From Silene conica (Eukaryota; Streptophyta; Magnoliopsida; Caryophyllales; Caryophyllaceae), in contig CM055319.2 of assembly GCA_029255685.2 (NCBI GenBank), forward strand, positions 20,425,247-20,489,246: a stretch of DNA of 64,000 nt, given 5' to 3'. Position numbers and translations under genes: made by a program. Position 1 is the stretch's first letter. Each line of letters opens with the position of its first letter. Below are positions 22,970-35,141 of this stretch, in pieces. The notes beneath the pieces are model-generated. The model searched no databases and was not told the origin of the DNA. It saw only the letters and a list, made by a program, of their open reading frames with translations.

Positions 22970-23993
22970 TGTGAGAAAAATATCTGTATACTTCCCAAAC
23001 ATAATTGAAGGATTATAACGAAATTATAAAATACGATTTATAGTCACAAACGAATAACATGATACAAAGATAAGGATCAAGAATCAACCTTTGGTCCCTG
23101 CAATAAGGCCTAAGAACATATATCAAAGTAGATATCCTCCTAATTGTTGCACCCAAGATGCTCCGAAAAATACCTTTTCTTGAGCTAGAAACTGGAAAAT
23201 TACTAAGTAATTTTTATGTAAGATGAACAATTGAGAGAGGATGAGGGAGGATGAGAATTGGGATGCGTGTGTGAGAGCAATGAGCCGTGTGCCTTCTGTC
23301 TCATGGGAGCCGTGTATTTCCTATGCATAGAGTAGTATTTAGGCTAGCAGAGTTCTATTCCAAGTATATTACTACTAACATCAACAAACAACCATAAGAT
23401 GAGATTTCTCAAATCGGTATTTGAGTCCTCCCGAAACTCCTCCCATCCTTGTAACCAACTCGTTCCACTCGTGTGAGTGTGAACTGTGACATCCCATGTG
23501 TGGGTTGTTGCTCAGTCGGTTATTATCCTCTTCTGTATATAATGTTTTATCTGTATAAATCGCTAATTAAATATAACCGTTTATATTTAACTAAATTATT
23601 TAATCTTTATTAAATAATTACATTATATATATCAATTAAATATAAAATTTTATATTTAATTACGAATTAACATTTTAATTCGTCTTAGCTAATATTATTT
23701 AATTAGTATTAAATAATCTCATCATCATTACATTGACCAACCGTTTAGTCGTACAAGGTATCAATATGATTATATTTTCATTTAATCGTATCACTCAAAC
23801 TACATCCTTCAGGTGTGAATTTTAGGGACCAGTTGATTAACGCCATCTGTAAGACAATAACGCCAAACTTCTAGCAAGCCAACCGTTATTGATAAACGTG
23901 AATCAACTGATTAAAATACAAAGTATACCCTGTGAACCTTTAAGAGATTTATTCATGTTGCCGCACTAACTGTGGAGGACACTAGTTCCAACA
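22970..23993 (-). mobile_element. Copia-type solo LTR (1024 bp)
   Basis: On the minus strand it runs TGTTGGAACTAGTGTCCTCC...TTCTCACA. The 5-bp duplication TGTAG flanks it exactly (22965-22969 and 23994-23998). It is homologous to the LTRs of the copia remnant at 19095-20901. No PBS or PPT adjoins it, so it is a solo LTR left by LTR-LTR recombination. Confidence 0.9.
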
Positions 23994-25382
23994 TGTAGTT
24001 GTGATAAGGAAAGTCTTTGTTCTTTTGAATTTAAATTTGTTGAATTAAACTTATATCTGCTGAAATAAACTTAGAAGATCAGAGCTATATTTTCTTAACG
24101 TCCAATTCTGTTTTGTTACATATGTTGAGGTCTGCGTTTATAGGCCAAGCAAGTGCATCTCAACCCTACATCTAATACATGATCCTATGGCCTAGAATGA
24201 ATCAGCAAAATGGCCACATAAAACAGCCATAATACAAACCTTACACAAATAGGCTGTTCTTACAAGGACTGTTGTGAAAGCGACTTGTCTATGACAATGA
24301 GCAATAGTCTTTTTGGAGACAAAAACAGAAAATAAAAAGGTGGCAGCTGCAAATCTGAATCACAGTACTTGTGGGAGTGATTCCTTTTGCTTTTCATGAT
24401 GCTTGCACAAAAGAGGAAGTCAAGATAGCGACATAAAGCAAAACTGTCCAGAACTACAAGCCCTATGCACCTCGGTTTTGGCACTCTCTTAAACCGTACT
24501 TGGCAGCTCCTTGGGGTTGGTTTCTTTGCACAAAAATGTCCCAAACTCATTTTAGTATAGAGTAAGACCATCAAAAGATACCCTTGATTTGATTTTTTAG
24601 ACGTTGGGGCTTGAAACAGCCAGTCATTCCAAAACCGGGTTCCATAACAGTTCAACAATTCAGCCCTATCTTGTAGAGGCCATATCTCTTAGCTCAGAAT
24701 GAAATTAAGACCCATGATATCTCTTTAGAAAGATAATGAAGTTATATTTCATCCCCAAAATTAATGAACCTTAAATAGTCTGTAAATCTTGAGTTACTAA
24801 ACTTTTAGTGTACATGAGTCATTCTGAAATCAGAATAACACTCGTCTGCGCATGCTGCTTGTATCAACCATAACTCAAGTTATAGACCACATATTAAGGT
24901 GATTCAAAATATATTGTTTTGTTAAGATCTTAAGCTTTCTAATGACACAAAAATCAAATGATTTGCATGAGTAAAACGTGAGATATGATGCTTGAAAAGT
25001 CAGGCTAGATTTGGATGCAAAAACCGTATGAAGGCTCTCCATTTTAGTGCAAAACTCCCTTTGTTGAAAAAAGTTTGTTCTCAAACTTCCGGGTTTAAAA
25101 AAATGGTAAAATAAAAGACGATTTCAAAAACAAAAGAAAAATTTCAAAAAACAAGTAGTCTAGATGTTAAAGATGGAAACAACAAGTGTCCATTCTAAGC
25201 AAGCACCCAGCAAATACTTAAAACCCACTTATTAGCCAACTCGATTCAAGCAACATACTTGCTCAAACCAAAGCCAACACCCACAAACCAAGCCACGCAC
25301 AGGTTTACGGTGTCACACCCTAGAACACGACGGAACACCCTTTCCCAAGATCGTGTTGGTTTAAGAAAACGCAAGAGCCGAA

Positions 25383-25394
25383 GCTCTGATACCA
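25383..25394 (-). other. Primer binding site (tRNA-iMet) of the short-interior LTR element
   Basis: The minus strand reads TGGTATCAGAGC, directly next to the 5' LTR that begins near 25395. Confidence 0.75.
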
Positions 25395-26076
25395 ATTGGA
25401 GCAAAAACAGACCCATAATATATCAATAAGTGGTTGTTTCGAGGACAACCACAAACGAAAGAAAATGGGCTATTTTGAGTGTCATTTGTGAGGATTTTTG
25501 TTGAGTTATTTATGGGACATAAAGAAATGAAACATAAAAGGATATGACTTAACAAGATTTCTCTTATTAAGCCTAGCTCAAAACTTGTTCAAAACAACCT
25601 ATGCTTCAATAGAAAAGCTATGCCAAATGATCAAGGATTGAGTAAACGATATGACTTAATCTAAGCACCCAACCACTTGATCAAGCCTAAGAGCTCACTC
25701 AAGCACCTAGCAAGGAGCTTACTCAATCCCCAAGCACATAGCAAAGGAGATAATTCCAACACAAAGCAAAGAATTTAGGTTGAAAAACTTAAAGTTTTCA
25801 GCATTTTTTCTTTCATCCAATTCTGTTTTGTTACATACGTTGAGGTCTGCTTTTATAGGCTAAGCAGGTGAATCTCAACCCTACATCTAATACATGATCC
25901 AATGGCCTAGAATGAAGTAGCAAAAGGGCCACATAAAACAGCCATAATACAAACCTTACACAAACGGGCTGTTCTTACAAGGATTGTTGTGAAAGAGATT
26001 TGTCTATGACAATGAGCAGTCTTTTTGGAGACAAAAACAGAAAATAAAAAGGTGGCAGCTGCAAATTTGAATCACA

Positions 26077-27093
26077 TAAGGGGAATCTCCGTATATTCAC
26101 CCTTAAAAATTACAGGATTATAACGAAATTTTACATGTGAATATTGTCATAAAATGAAAAACATGAAACGAAAAGTATAGATGCACAACCTTAGGTCCTT
26201 GCGAATATGGCCTAAGAACAGGAATCAACAGAGATTCCCTCCTATAACTTGCACCCAAGATCCGTCTGAGATGATGCCGCGTGTGCTAGAAATACTCTCC
26301 AATTGCCTTGCAATATGGGGAGAGCTTTTGTGAGTTTTGATGTGAGATCTAGGTTTTTGGGAGAAAGCTGATCTCAAAACCCTAATGTTTTAGAATATCA
26401 ATTCCAGTAGTCTGACAAAAGGATTTAATCTTCTTTTGTAACCCTACTCGGCCTGCCGTGATCAGCATAGGGTGAGAGTGGGCTTTCCACTCTTACCTTA
26501 TTCTAATTCGTGATTCGACCCTAATTGCTAAAATGTAATCCGCGGGTTTTAATTATAAATCGTATACATGTTATCAGATACTAATGTATTACTTCGTCAC
26601 AATGTGCAGTCGATACATTAATAATGGTCTGATAAGAAAATGACGATATTGTATAATTAGCTTAATTAATATAACTGCTTATATTAATTCACGAATTAAA
26701 CATTTAATCAAATATAACAGTTTATATTTAATTTATGAATTAATCATGTAATTCGTATTAGCTAAAATTATTTAATCCGTATTAAATAATTATCTCAACA
26801 TCTCATTGACTAATTTTATAGTCAAAACCTCTGACTAACTGTTTAGTCGTATTCGGCATAAATGTGACTGTATATTCAAATCTTCACCTCTCTCAAACGT
26901 GTCCTATAGGTGTGACTTATAGGGACCAGTTGATCACCGCCATCCGTATGACAATAACGTCAAACTTATGTAGCAAGTCAACCGTTATTGATAAACGTGG
27001 ATCAACTGATAATAATACTGAAGTATGCCCTTCTGATCCTTTAAGAGATTTAATAAGTCATTGTACTAACTGTAAAGGACACCAGCCCCAACA
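26077..27093 (-). repeat. 3' LTR of the copia element
   Basis: Homologous to 47767-48785. The minus strand opens TGTTGGGGCTGG; the far end reads GATTCCCCTTA rather than ...CCCCACA as in the other LTR, so the terminal bases have mutated. Confidence 0.9.
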
Positions 27094-27952
27094 ATCTCCC
27101 ACTTGTCCGTACAAGTGTATGTGCAATGACGTTATCACACTACATGTGGAGGACATCAGCTCCAACAAACTCCCACTTGTCCGTACAAGTGTAGGTGCGA
27201 TAACCGATTCTCATACCCTTTTAAAATTTCTCCCACTCAATGTAAAACAATTTTCAAATCCGTATTCGCAAAGGTCGTATTCTACAAGCGATCTGTATCA
27301 AGAGTGGTTTCCCCGACTAGGGAGTAACTTAACTGATAAAACGAATCTGTATTCGAGCATGGCCATGCATTTCAGTTACTACTCCTCGAGTGGCCCTGAG
27401 AAACGATAAAATCCTGATAAGGGTTTGGATATTTCCCTCAACTCGAATCCTGCAGATGTAAGCGCAGTATGAAGTAACCCAGTGAAAATCCTCTTGGCCC
27501 CTGTTACGGAAGACCGTGGGAAAGAAACCAAAGTTACCCAAAATCTGCCTTAATCTCAAGAGACAGTTGAAAGTCAAAAGAATCGACTCTAAGGAACACT
27601 ATGAAGGTCATATCCACGACCTGACACCTAATGTTATAAAACATTTAGGACTCCATAACGTTGTCACGATGTGTCCTACGAGATATCCGTATAACTCGCC
27701 TTTATGATTGGTCAGTCAACTGTTTGACTTATGGCTTGTTGAACCCACCATCAACCAATGTCACAAAATGATTACCCGAGTTATCAGCTCAAGTGGGTAA
27801 TCAAGGACCAAAAATGATGTAATGTTAATCAGTTCACTTTGTGGTGTTCAAAATTGTCGTACAATTCCACATGAAAAACAAAACATAAAATATCATAACG
27901 ATGAGGTTGTAATAGAGTACACAAGAAAATGAATCTAATTCATAAAAGAGTA
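27094..27952 (-). other. 3' untranslated region and polypurine tract of the copia element
   Basis: The minus-strand purine-rich AAGTGGGAGAT abuts the 3' LTR (27094-27110). A second copy of LTR terminus plus polypurine tract lies 74 bp further in (about 27150-27195). The rest has only short frames and appears non-coding. Confidence 0.7.
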
Positions 27953-29024
27953 CTACAACTCAGGAACACGTTTAAGTCCCATGGAATTAACGTGCCCTTC
28001 ATGCTTATCACGTCGTAATGCTTTAGTGAGAGGATCTACTATGTTGTCATCCGTAGCGATCTTATCAATAAATATCTCCTTTTGCTCCACGTAATCTCTG
28101 ATTAGATGAGCTTTCCGTTGTACATGTCTAGACTTGTTACTAGACTTAGGCTCCTTAGCTTGGAAGATGGCGCCTTTATTGTCACAATAAACAGTGATCA
28201 GGTCATTCGAACTAGGCACTACTGATAGTCTTTGTAAGAATTGACGCATCCATATTGCTTCCTTAGCTGCTTCCGAAGCGGCATAGTACTCGGACTCAAT
28301 TGTAGAATCTGCTATAACACTTTGTTTAGAACTTTTCCAGCTGACAGCAGTGCCATTAAGAGTAAAAACGAATCCAGACTGAGATTTCGAGTCGTCTCGA
28401 TCCGTTTGGAAGCTAGCATCTGCGTAACCAGTGGCGCAGAGCCTCGTGTCGCCTCCATAAGTCAATCCCCAATCTTTAGACCTCCGTAGGTACTTAAGAA
28501 TGTTTTTCACGGCCATCCAGTGTTGTTCACTTGGATGTGCTTGGAATCGACTTGTCATACTCAATGCATATGTAACGTCTGGACGTGTGCATATCATGGC
28601 ATACATGATCGATCCTATAACCGAAGCATAAGGAATCCGACTCATGCGCTCTTTTTCTTCCGATGTCTTAGCTTCTTGAGACTTGCTCAAGTGAAGCCTA
28701 GTAGCCATAGGAAGGAACCCTTTCTTGGAGTTCGTCATGCTGAATCTCTCTAGAATCTTATTTATTTAAGACTCCCGACTGAGAGATAACATCCGTCGTG
28801 ATCTATCCCTGTAGATACGGATGCCCAAAATTCTTTGTGCCTCTCGCAAATCTTTTATCTGGAAATGGTTTTTCAACCATGATTTAACCGAAGATAAGAG
28901 AGGTATGTCATTCCCAATTAGGAGTATGTCATCGACATACAATACTAGGAAGACAATCTTGCTCCCACTCGACTTGATATATAGACATGGTTCCTCGACT
29001 GATCGAATGAAACCATTCTCTTTT
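27953..29024 (-). pseudogene. Copia pol 3' part: RT C-terminus and RNase H
   Basis: Reading right to left on the minus strand, the RT catalytic motif LYVDDILL lies at about 28925-28950, then LKNHFQIKDLREAQRILG. An in-frame TAA at 28766-28768 breaks the frame just before INKILERFSM. A 261-codon open frame (28738-27953) then covers the end of RT (CTRPDVTYALSMTSRFQ) and RNase H (GYADASFQTD, SQSGFVFTLNG, ADSTIESEYYAASEA, YCDNKGAI). It stops at CCTGAGTTGTAG, a normal copia terminus. RT and RNase H copy element RNA into DNA in virus-like particles. The upstream RT is separated by the CACTA insertion. Confidence 0.9.
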
Positions 29025-29040
29025 CACTACAAGAATAACT

Positions 29041-29275
29041 TGATCGGGCGACAGTTTTTGGCGACTGCATCGGGTAGTCGCCAATTTGGCGACGGAATAA
29101 ATATTCGGGCGACTGAAATCAGTCGCCAATTTGGCGACAGAACCATTTCCCCAAATTTCCCACCACCGACACAACCGGGCGACAGAAATCCCATTTTGGC
29201 GACAGAAAGTAGTCGCCAAATTTGGCGACAGCCCCTCTTCCGTCGCCAAATTGCCCAGTCCGTCGCCAATCTTTT
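29041..29275. repeat. Subterminal GGCGAC/GTCGCC repeats of the CACTA element
   Basis: About a dozen copies of (T)GGCGACAG, GGGCGAC and AGTCGCCAA in both orientations. In En/Spm elements such subterminal motifs are bound by the TNPA-like protein; that role is inferred here. Confidence 0.85.
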
Positions 29276-29958
29276 TTACAGAAACAGCGAAAATCAGACG
29301 GTATCCCTCATTCGCAAATCAACAAACACACAAAGACACACTTCACCTCCTCCGGCGAAAAACACCTCCATCACCACCCTACCCTACGTGTTCCGGCCAC
29401 CTTCAACACCACTGTCACCGGATTCCGGCCACCACCACCACAACCCTACTTGTTCTTCCCTTCATTCAACTCATTTAAGGTTTGTTTACTTCTTCATAAT
29501 TCAATTTCAATTTCAATTTTTTGATTGATTGTTGGTTTGTTTTGTACATTTAGTGATTGTAGTAGGTTATTAAGACCGTCTTAGCTTATTAGGTTGTGAT
29601 TAATTAGGTATTAGAAGCCAATTAGCATATTAATTAGATTATTGTGGGTTAGGGTTTATAAGAAGTTTGTATAAGACGATGTTGTTAGCCTTATTGATGT
29701 TGGTTAATTAGATTAAAGTAGTCGATTAGGATGTTTAATAGCTTATTAGGATGTTAGTTAGATTATATTAGCTTATTAAGACCGTCTTAAATTAGCTTAT
29801 TAGGTTGTGGTTAATTGTATAATTGGAAATTGTTGTTAATAAATTGTTATTATTATGTGATTGAGGTTGTTCTTTAATTAAGTGAGTGTAATTTTAATTT
29901 AGATATATGTAATTTTAGTGTTGAAAATTGTTTTTTGGGTTTTTTTGTTTAGATTAAA

Positions 29959-30441
29959 ATGAAGAGATTGGAACGTTCATGGATGTATGATGGAGGGTTA
30001 TTAGATAATAAGAAGAGACGTTCTAATGCTAGGTTTATAGAGGGTGTTGCCGAGTTTATTGAGTTTGCTAAGCAACAAGAGGAGTATGACTCGTTAGAAA
30101 ATAAACTTAGGTGTCCTTGTAGCAAATGTCGAAATATGAAATACCTATATGTCATTGAGGTACAAGAACATCTCTATACAAATGGGTTTCGTCCAAATTA
30201 TTATAATTGGATTTCTCATGGAGAAGCCTATTCCCCAATCCACGAACAACCTCACATCGAACATGTTGACGAAAACCCATATAGAGATATGGTTGTTGAT
30301 GCGTTGGAGTTTAATGTAGTCAATAATGACGATGACCGTGTAGCCTTGAATGAAGAGCAACCTCCAAATCCCCAAGCAAAGGCTTTTTTTGACATGTTAA
30401 AAGCTGCGGAACAACCTTTATACGAAGGGAGCAAAATTTGA
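29959..30441 (+). pseudogene. TNP2-type CACTA transposase, N-terminal transposase-associated domain
   Basis: The 160-codon frame opens MKRLERSWMYDGGLLDNKKR. It contains FIEGVAEFIEFAKQ, LRCPCSKCRN (zinc-binding cysteines) and VQEHLYTNGFRPNYYNWISH with HGE: the transposase-associated domain at the start of plant En/Spm TNP2 proteins. The acidic linker and AAEQPLYEGSK follow. The frame then stops at 30439-30441, where the family normally continues into the long catalytic region. The DDE part is missing, so this piece cannot be an active transposase. An upstream non-coding exon and intron (to about 29950) fit the usual gene layout. Confidence 0.85.
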
Positions 30442-30485
30442 TGTTTTTTCTTCTCCTACTAATATTTTCATTTATGTGATTGTAG

Positions 30486-30533
30486 ATGGCAGGAGGTCGA
30501 GGTAGAGTGCGAGGCGGTGGCAGTAATCGGCAG
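30486..30533 (+). pseudogene. Start of a second CACTA gene, truncated
   Basis: After a 3' splice-like TTGTAG comes ATGGCAGGAGGTCGAGG, encoding MAGGRGRVRGGGS. This Gly/Arg-rich start resembles the opening of the second (TNPA-side) gene in plant CACTA elements. It is cut after about 15 codons by the junction with copia sequence. Identity is an inference from position and composition. Confidence 0.4.
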
Positions 30534-30650
30534 TAATCACTTGGTCGAAACGATGATTCCAACTCCGTGATGCTTGCTTAAGTCCATAAATGGAACGCTT
30601 AAGCTTGCAAACCTTCTTAGGATGTTCAGGATCAATAAAACCTTCGGGCT
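30534..30650 (-). pseudogene. Copia RT fragment between two insertions
   Basis: The minus strand encodes KKVCKLKRSIYGLKQASRSW (about 30556-30615) and FDQV, a conserved stretch of copia RT. It is bounded by the Athila-like element at 30651 and the CACTA element at 30533. Its sequence joins in phase to the RT pieces on either side. Confidence 0.9.
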
Positions 30651-32215
30651 TGATGCACGCGATTTAGTCGTCGGTTCTCACGCATCAAACACATTTATAA
30701 AACCCCAAATTAGTAGTATAATAGGGGTTATCGTTCGCGAAGACGGTGGGGATAGTTGTATAGTTATGTTCTAATTTAAGCAAGAGTCGGGGTAAGAGGT
30801 TTGGTTTGGAAAGTCTAATTAACTACTAAAGCAAGTAAATTGAAATGAAATTGATGATTAAAGGAACTAGGGTGTCGGGGTTTACTAGGGTAGTCGACGC
30901 CAAACAAGCATAGGGGTAGGTGGTCTCATCTAAGTTAGGTCTAGGTCCGTCTCGTCTTTCGATTTGACTAACCTAAGGTCGAGTCCTATTCTAGCTTTCA
31001 CTATAAACAAGGTCAACCTAATACATACACAAGCCCATGAAAGTCCTAGACTATCGTCTAAGGAAAACAACAATAAGAATCATGCCCAACCATCGTTGAG
31101 GCATTTCATCAAACATCTAGCATGCATACATTGAAAACCTAACAAAGGTGAAACCTAAACCCTAACCCTAAACAACATACATCAACATCAACTACCCAAG
31201 ATCACCCCTAACCCTAGTAAAGGGACTACTCACTCATGGCAAGGGAAAACATGTTAACAAGAGACAAACAAATGCTAAACAACATGAACAAGCAAAGGTA
31301 AACAATTGATTCAAAAGAAACTTAGATAAATGCAATAACTAAGTGGAGATTAGAGAGATTATACCAATAATTATGGAAAAGGAAGTAGCTTGGATAACAA
31401 GTTGAAAGATTCTTTCAAACCCTTCAAAATACAACCCAATAAAAATCCTCTACAAATACCCAAGAACAAGACTAAGTAGATTACTAAAGAAAGATTAACA
31501 AAAATTGAAAGATTAAACTAAGATCTAAAGAAGATTAAAAGTTTTTGAGAGTTTTTGTAGGCTAAGTATGAACTAATGGAACAGTGAAAAACCCTAGAAA
31601 AGCGTGCAAAAGTAACATCTGAAAGTCTGATACAAGTGCGGGTTTATATAGTGCGTGAAAATATGAAAAGCGACTCCCAGCCGGTCGACCGGCTGCCGGT
31701 CTGGGACCGGCTGAGAGTCCAAATACGAACTTCTGCTTTTTTCCTTCAATTTCTTCAAAGCCCAGGTAGTGCCAGCCGGTGGACCGGCCGACGGTTGTCC
31801 ACCGGCTGGGGATGCGAAATCAAGGGTCTGACTTAAATCAACATAGGCAATGGTGAGGGGGTCCCAGCCGGTCAGCCGGCTGCCGGTTGGCCACCGGCTG
31901 GGGACCCAAATTCCAAGTTCTGCAAAAATCTTCAATATTCAAGGCTTAGGGGCTCCCAGCCGGCGGACCGGCTGCCGGCCGACCGGCTGAGGACCCCATT
32001 TCGTCATTTCAGCTCTTTTCCTCTTATTTTGCCTTGATTTCATCACATTTTGCTCCCGTTTCTTCATTCCCGCGTCAAGTCCTACATCATGGCAACGAAC
32101 ATGTAGAAGAGAGATATCGAGTACAAAAAGGGGCGAAATCGTGCCAAACGGGAGTGAAACGGGATCGAAATAAAAGGAAAACAAGAGAAAATAATGACCA
32201 AATTTGGGCTCATCA
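30651..32215 (-). repeat. 3' LTR of the Athila-like element
   Basis: 1565 bp, plus strand TGATGCACGCG...CTCATCA. It is nearly identical to 41373-42937 and contains four CCGG-palindrome cassettes (31677-31995). Confidence 0.95.
31677..31995 (-). repeat. CCGG-palindrome cassettes in the 3' LTR
   Basis: Four cassettes of about 40 bp begin CCAGCCGG (one as GCCAGCCGG) at about 31677, 31771, 31863 and 31953, a spacing of 90-94 bp. Each holds two dyads such as CCGGTCGACCGG and CCGGTCTGGGACCGG. The separators are about 50 bp and differ in sequence. Confidence 0.9.
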
Positions 32216-35141
32216 GAATTCCCCACACTTAAACCTTACTCTTCCTCGAGTAAGAGATCAAGTAACTACATAACCCTTATTAAAAACAAAGAAACAAACT
32301 AACTAAGCTATCTATAAGCCGAATCGGGTTTAGCTACACCCGTAGCCCTTTCAACTCACAATTTGACATTCATGAGGGAGAATGCCCTATTGCAAGGCAA
32401 GTAAGGTCTTGCTAAAAAACTTTTGATGCAAACAAGTAAAAACATAACACGTATAGACAAGAAACATGCATCGGAAGAAGGAAAAGAAAACCGCTTGCCT
32501 CATTCAAGCGGGGTTTCGAAAAACAAAACAAAGGAGGTCTATAGCGGAGGATGCCGACTCAAAGTCTAACCAAGGTGTCAAACCCCTAAATCTAGCTCAA
32601 ACAACCAAGATTGACATCACCAAAGACCAAGAAACTAATTCAAGGCGGGCAAACGGAAGTGCTAAGCTATACTTCCAAGAATGACACGACACACACATGA
32701 TTCGACTCCATGCAAGACCCATAACCGATAAAAGAACCCTAAGTACCGACTCTCACGGGTGATACTCAACACACAAGGAAAGAAAGGGGGGCGATTTTTG
32801 TGACAAAAAGTAACCAAAATCACTCACCTACCTCAACTTGCGAAGCATGCCCGCAATCTAGAATGGTACTCCATCCAAAAATCAATGAAAAATGCAAATG
32901 CACATGATGAGAACAACCATAAGGGTGTAACGGGGCTTAGGTTGGGTGAAAATGGTTTGGTGCAAGCACTGTTCTGGGATTTGAGGTTCAAAAACAAGAA
33001 TGATCGCCATAGTCAACACAACACCTTATTACAACAACTAAGAAACGTCTATGCCCTAACTTTGGTTTTTGCAAAACCAAGCAAAAATTGCATAAACCCC
33101 ACTTACTTTGGAAAAAAAAACGGACCCATCACAAACTTATATAAAGGGGTCATTATTAGAAACACCGAACAACGTCTACACCCTAACACATGACTTGAAA
33201 ATCAAATCTCGTTATTGTAACAACGGCTTTTTCTAAGTCCCCTTGATGGAAGAGACTTGTTGCTAGCCTTTTTCTTTTTCAAAACACGTATGTACATTTT
33301 TCTTTTTGGATTTTTCAAGACTTTTTCAACTTTTTTCTTTGATTTTCTATTTTCTTTCTTTTTTCATTTTTTTTTTCTTTTCTTTTCTTTTTCAAACTCC
33401 CAACCACCAAACAAAAACAAAATAAAGACCACAACGGAAGAAGCCACCAACCGGCATCTAAATTCCCGACTCTACCACTAACAAATCACCATAAAAGCAA
33501 CCATTCTTGATCAAGGAAGGATGTTTTTGGGATGTAGTTCATTTAGTAGTTTAGGCCAAATGAAAAGGTTAAGGCTCAAAGTGGTTAAACAAAAGGGAAA
33601 TAAGATGCAAGGGTCAAAACAAGGCTAATTTGGCAAATGTGGGGTTGATTTATTTGGAACAAAAGTTGTCTCACATGCACACGAACATAAATCACGGAAA
33701 TAAGGAACGAGCGCCATTCTTATGCGTATAAACATAACACACCACGTAAGGAGGACTACTCACAATCCTAAACTGAGTCGGTTTGATGGACCGACTATAA
33801 AAGAGGCTCTATCCTCACATTTGAGTAGCTAATGTCGGTCTTAGGTCGATTCAAGGTCTTACACGGTCTCACAAGGGTGTCGAAACTTGGTCATTAAGCC
33901 TAGAATTCCGGGTCCTTGCAAGCAAGAACCCTAACAAGGTGATATCAACGGTGCAAGCTATTAGGAGGGGAAAGACACAAGCAAGACAAAAATCATCATT
34001 GACGGTATATATCCTCCACTATTCAACCTCCTATGCATATTTACAGACAAAAACAAAACGGAAAAACCGACTAACACATATTCACAAAACTATGAAAATG
34101 AAAAGGCATGTGAAACAAAAGCAAACTAAAACTAAACACAACAAACAAGCAACAACTAGAAGGCTAAACTAACAGCACATCAACCACAACAACCACAACA
34201 ACCACAAGTTCCCCGAAGGAACATCCAAGGCACAAAAATCCCGTTCTCCTTCATGATATCAACATAAAAAGAAATCGGGTGGGGGAGAAAGAAGTAGGAA
34301 AGAGTATACCAAGCATCTTCATTCTCCTAATACCTCGGGTTGTCGTCATATCTGCAACTTGTTAGTCCAACAAACATATATATACAAAACAAACAAAGAA
34401 TTAAAACAAAGGAAATGAAGAACATATTTTTTTGAAATTTTTGAAATTTTTCGATTTTTTTGGTGTTTTTGAAGTTTTTTCATATTTACAAAAGCAAACA
34501 AATATTCACAAAGTGGATATTTTCCCTCTCCACACTTAAGATTGACATTGTCCTCAATGGAACAAAGTGCAAGGGGGAAATGAAGAAAATGAAGAAAAAG
34601 AACATGTTTTTGGCTTTTTTGAATGTTTTGATAAAATAAAAACTTGTTTTTGTGTTTTGTTTTTTTTTTTTTTTTTTTTTTATAAACGGTTCTTCCTCCC
34701 CACACTTATTTATATGCATAATGTGAGGAGGAAAACCGGAAAATAAAGAACATGTTTTTGAAAGTTTTTGGTTTTTCAATTTTTTTGGATTTTTGATTTT
34801 TATGAAAGCAATAAAAACAAAAAGAAACAAAAGAAGATGAAAAACTAAAAACTAAACTAAATGCAAAGTAAATGCTCTAATCTACATGCATGCAAGCTAT
34901 ATGTGAAAATATGATACAAAATGGAAATCTAATGCATCTAAATGAATGCAACTATATGCAACTAAAGTAAAGATGTGAAATCATGAATAGAAAACTAAAA
35001 CGAACTAACTAAACTAAACTAACTACTCTAAATGCATGCTATGAAGTAAACTGCAAACTAAAATGAAATTTGGATTAAGAGAGTTACTTGCTTTGGATTT
35101 TTCAATGGGGAGCATAGGCATCACCAACCACCTCTCACTAG
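32216..35141 (-). other. Non-coding 3' region of the Athila-like element
   Basis: Almost 3 kb between the 3' LTR and the last gene. It has long A/T runs (for example about 34660-34681), CT-rich stretches (33290-33390) and CTAAACTAAA-like repetition (34980-35050). Minus-strand frames here are low-complexity and I do not call them. Confidence 0.6.

Larger units (their letters stand above)
29025..30533 (+). mobile_element. CACTA (En/Spm) deletion derivative
   Basis: It starts CACTACAAGAATAACTT, a canonical CACTA end, inside the copia RT sequence. It has subterminal GGCGAC/GTCGCC inverted repeats, a 5' leader and intron, and the N-terminal exon of a TNP2-type transposase. It ends abruptly near 30533, where copia RT sequence resumes. 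No CTTGTAGTG right end is present, so the 3' part including the right TIR is deleted and the 3-bp TSD cannot be confirmed. Confidence 0.8.

Noticed and set aside
31155..31180. Telomere-like CCCTAAACCC words
   Set aside because: Only two or three degenerate units, repeated identically in the other LTR; simply part of the LTR.
31594..31935. 113-codon minus-strand frame present in both LTRs (also 42316-42657)
   Set aside because: It spans the CCGG cassettes in the LTR; duplication of the LTR explains its recurrence, and it has no domain.
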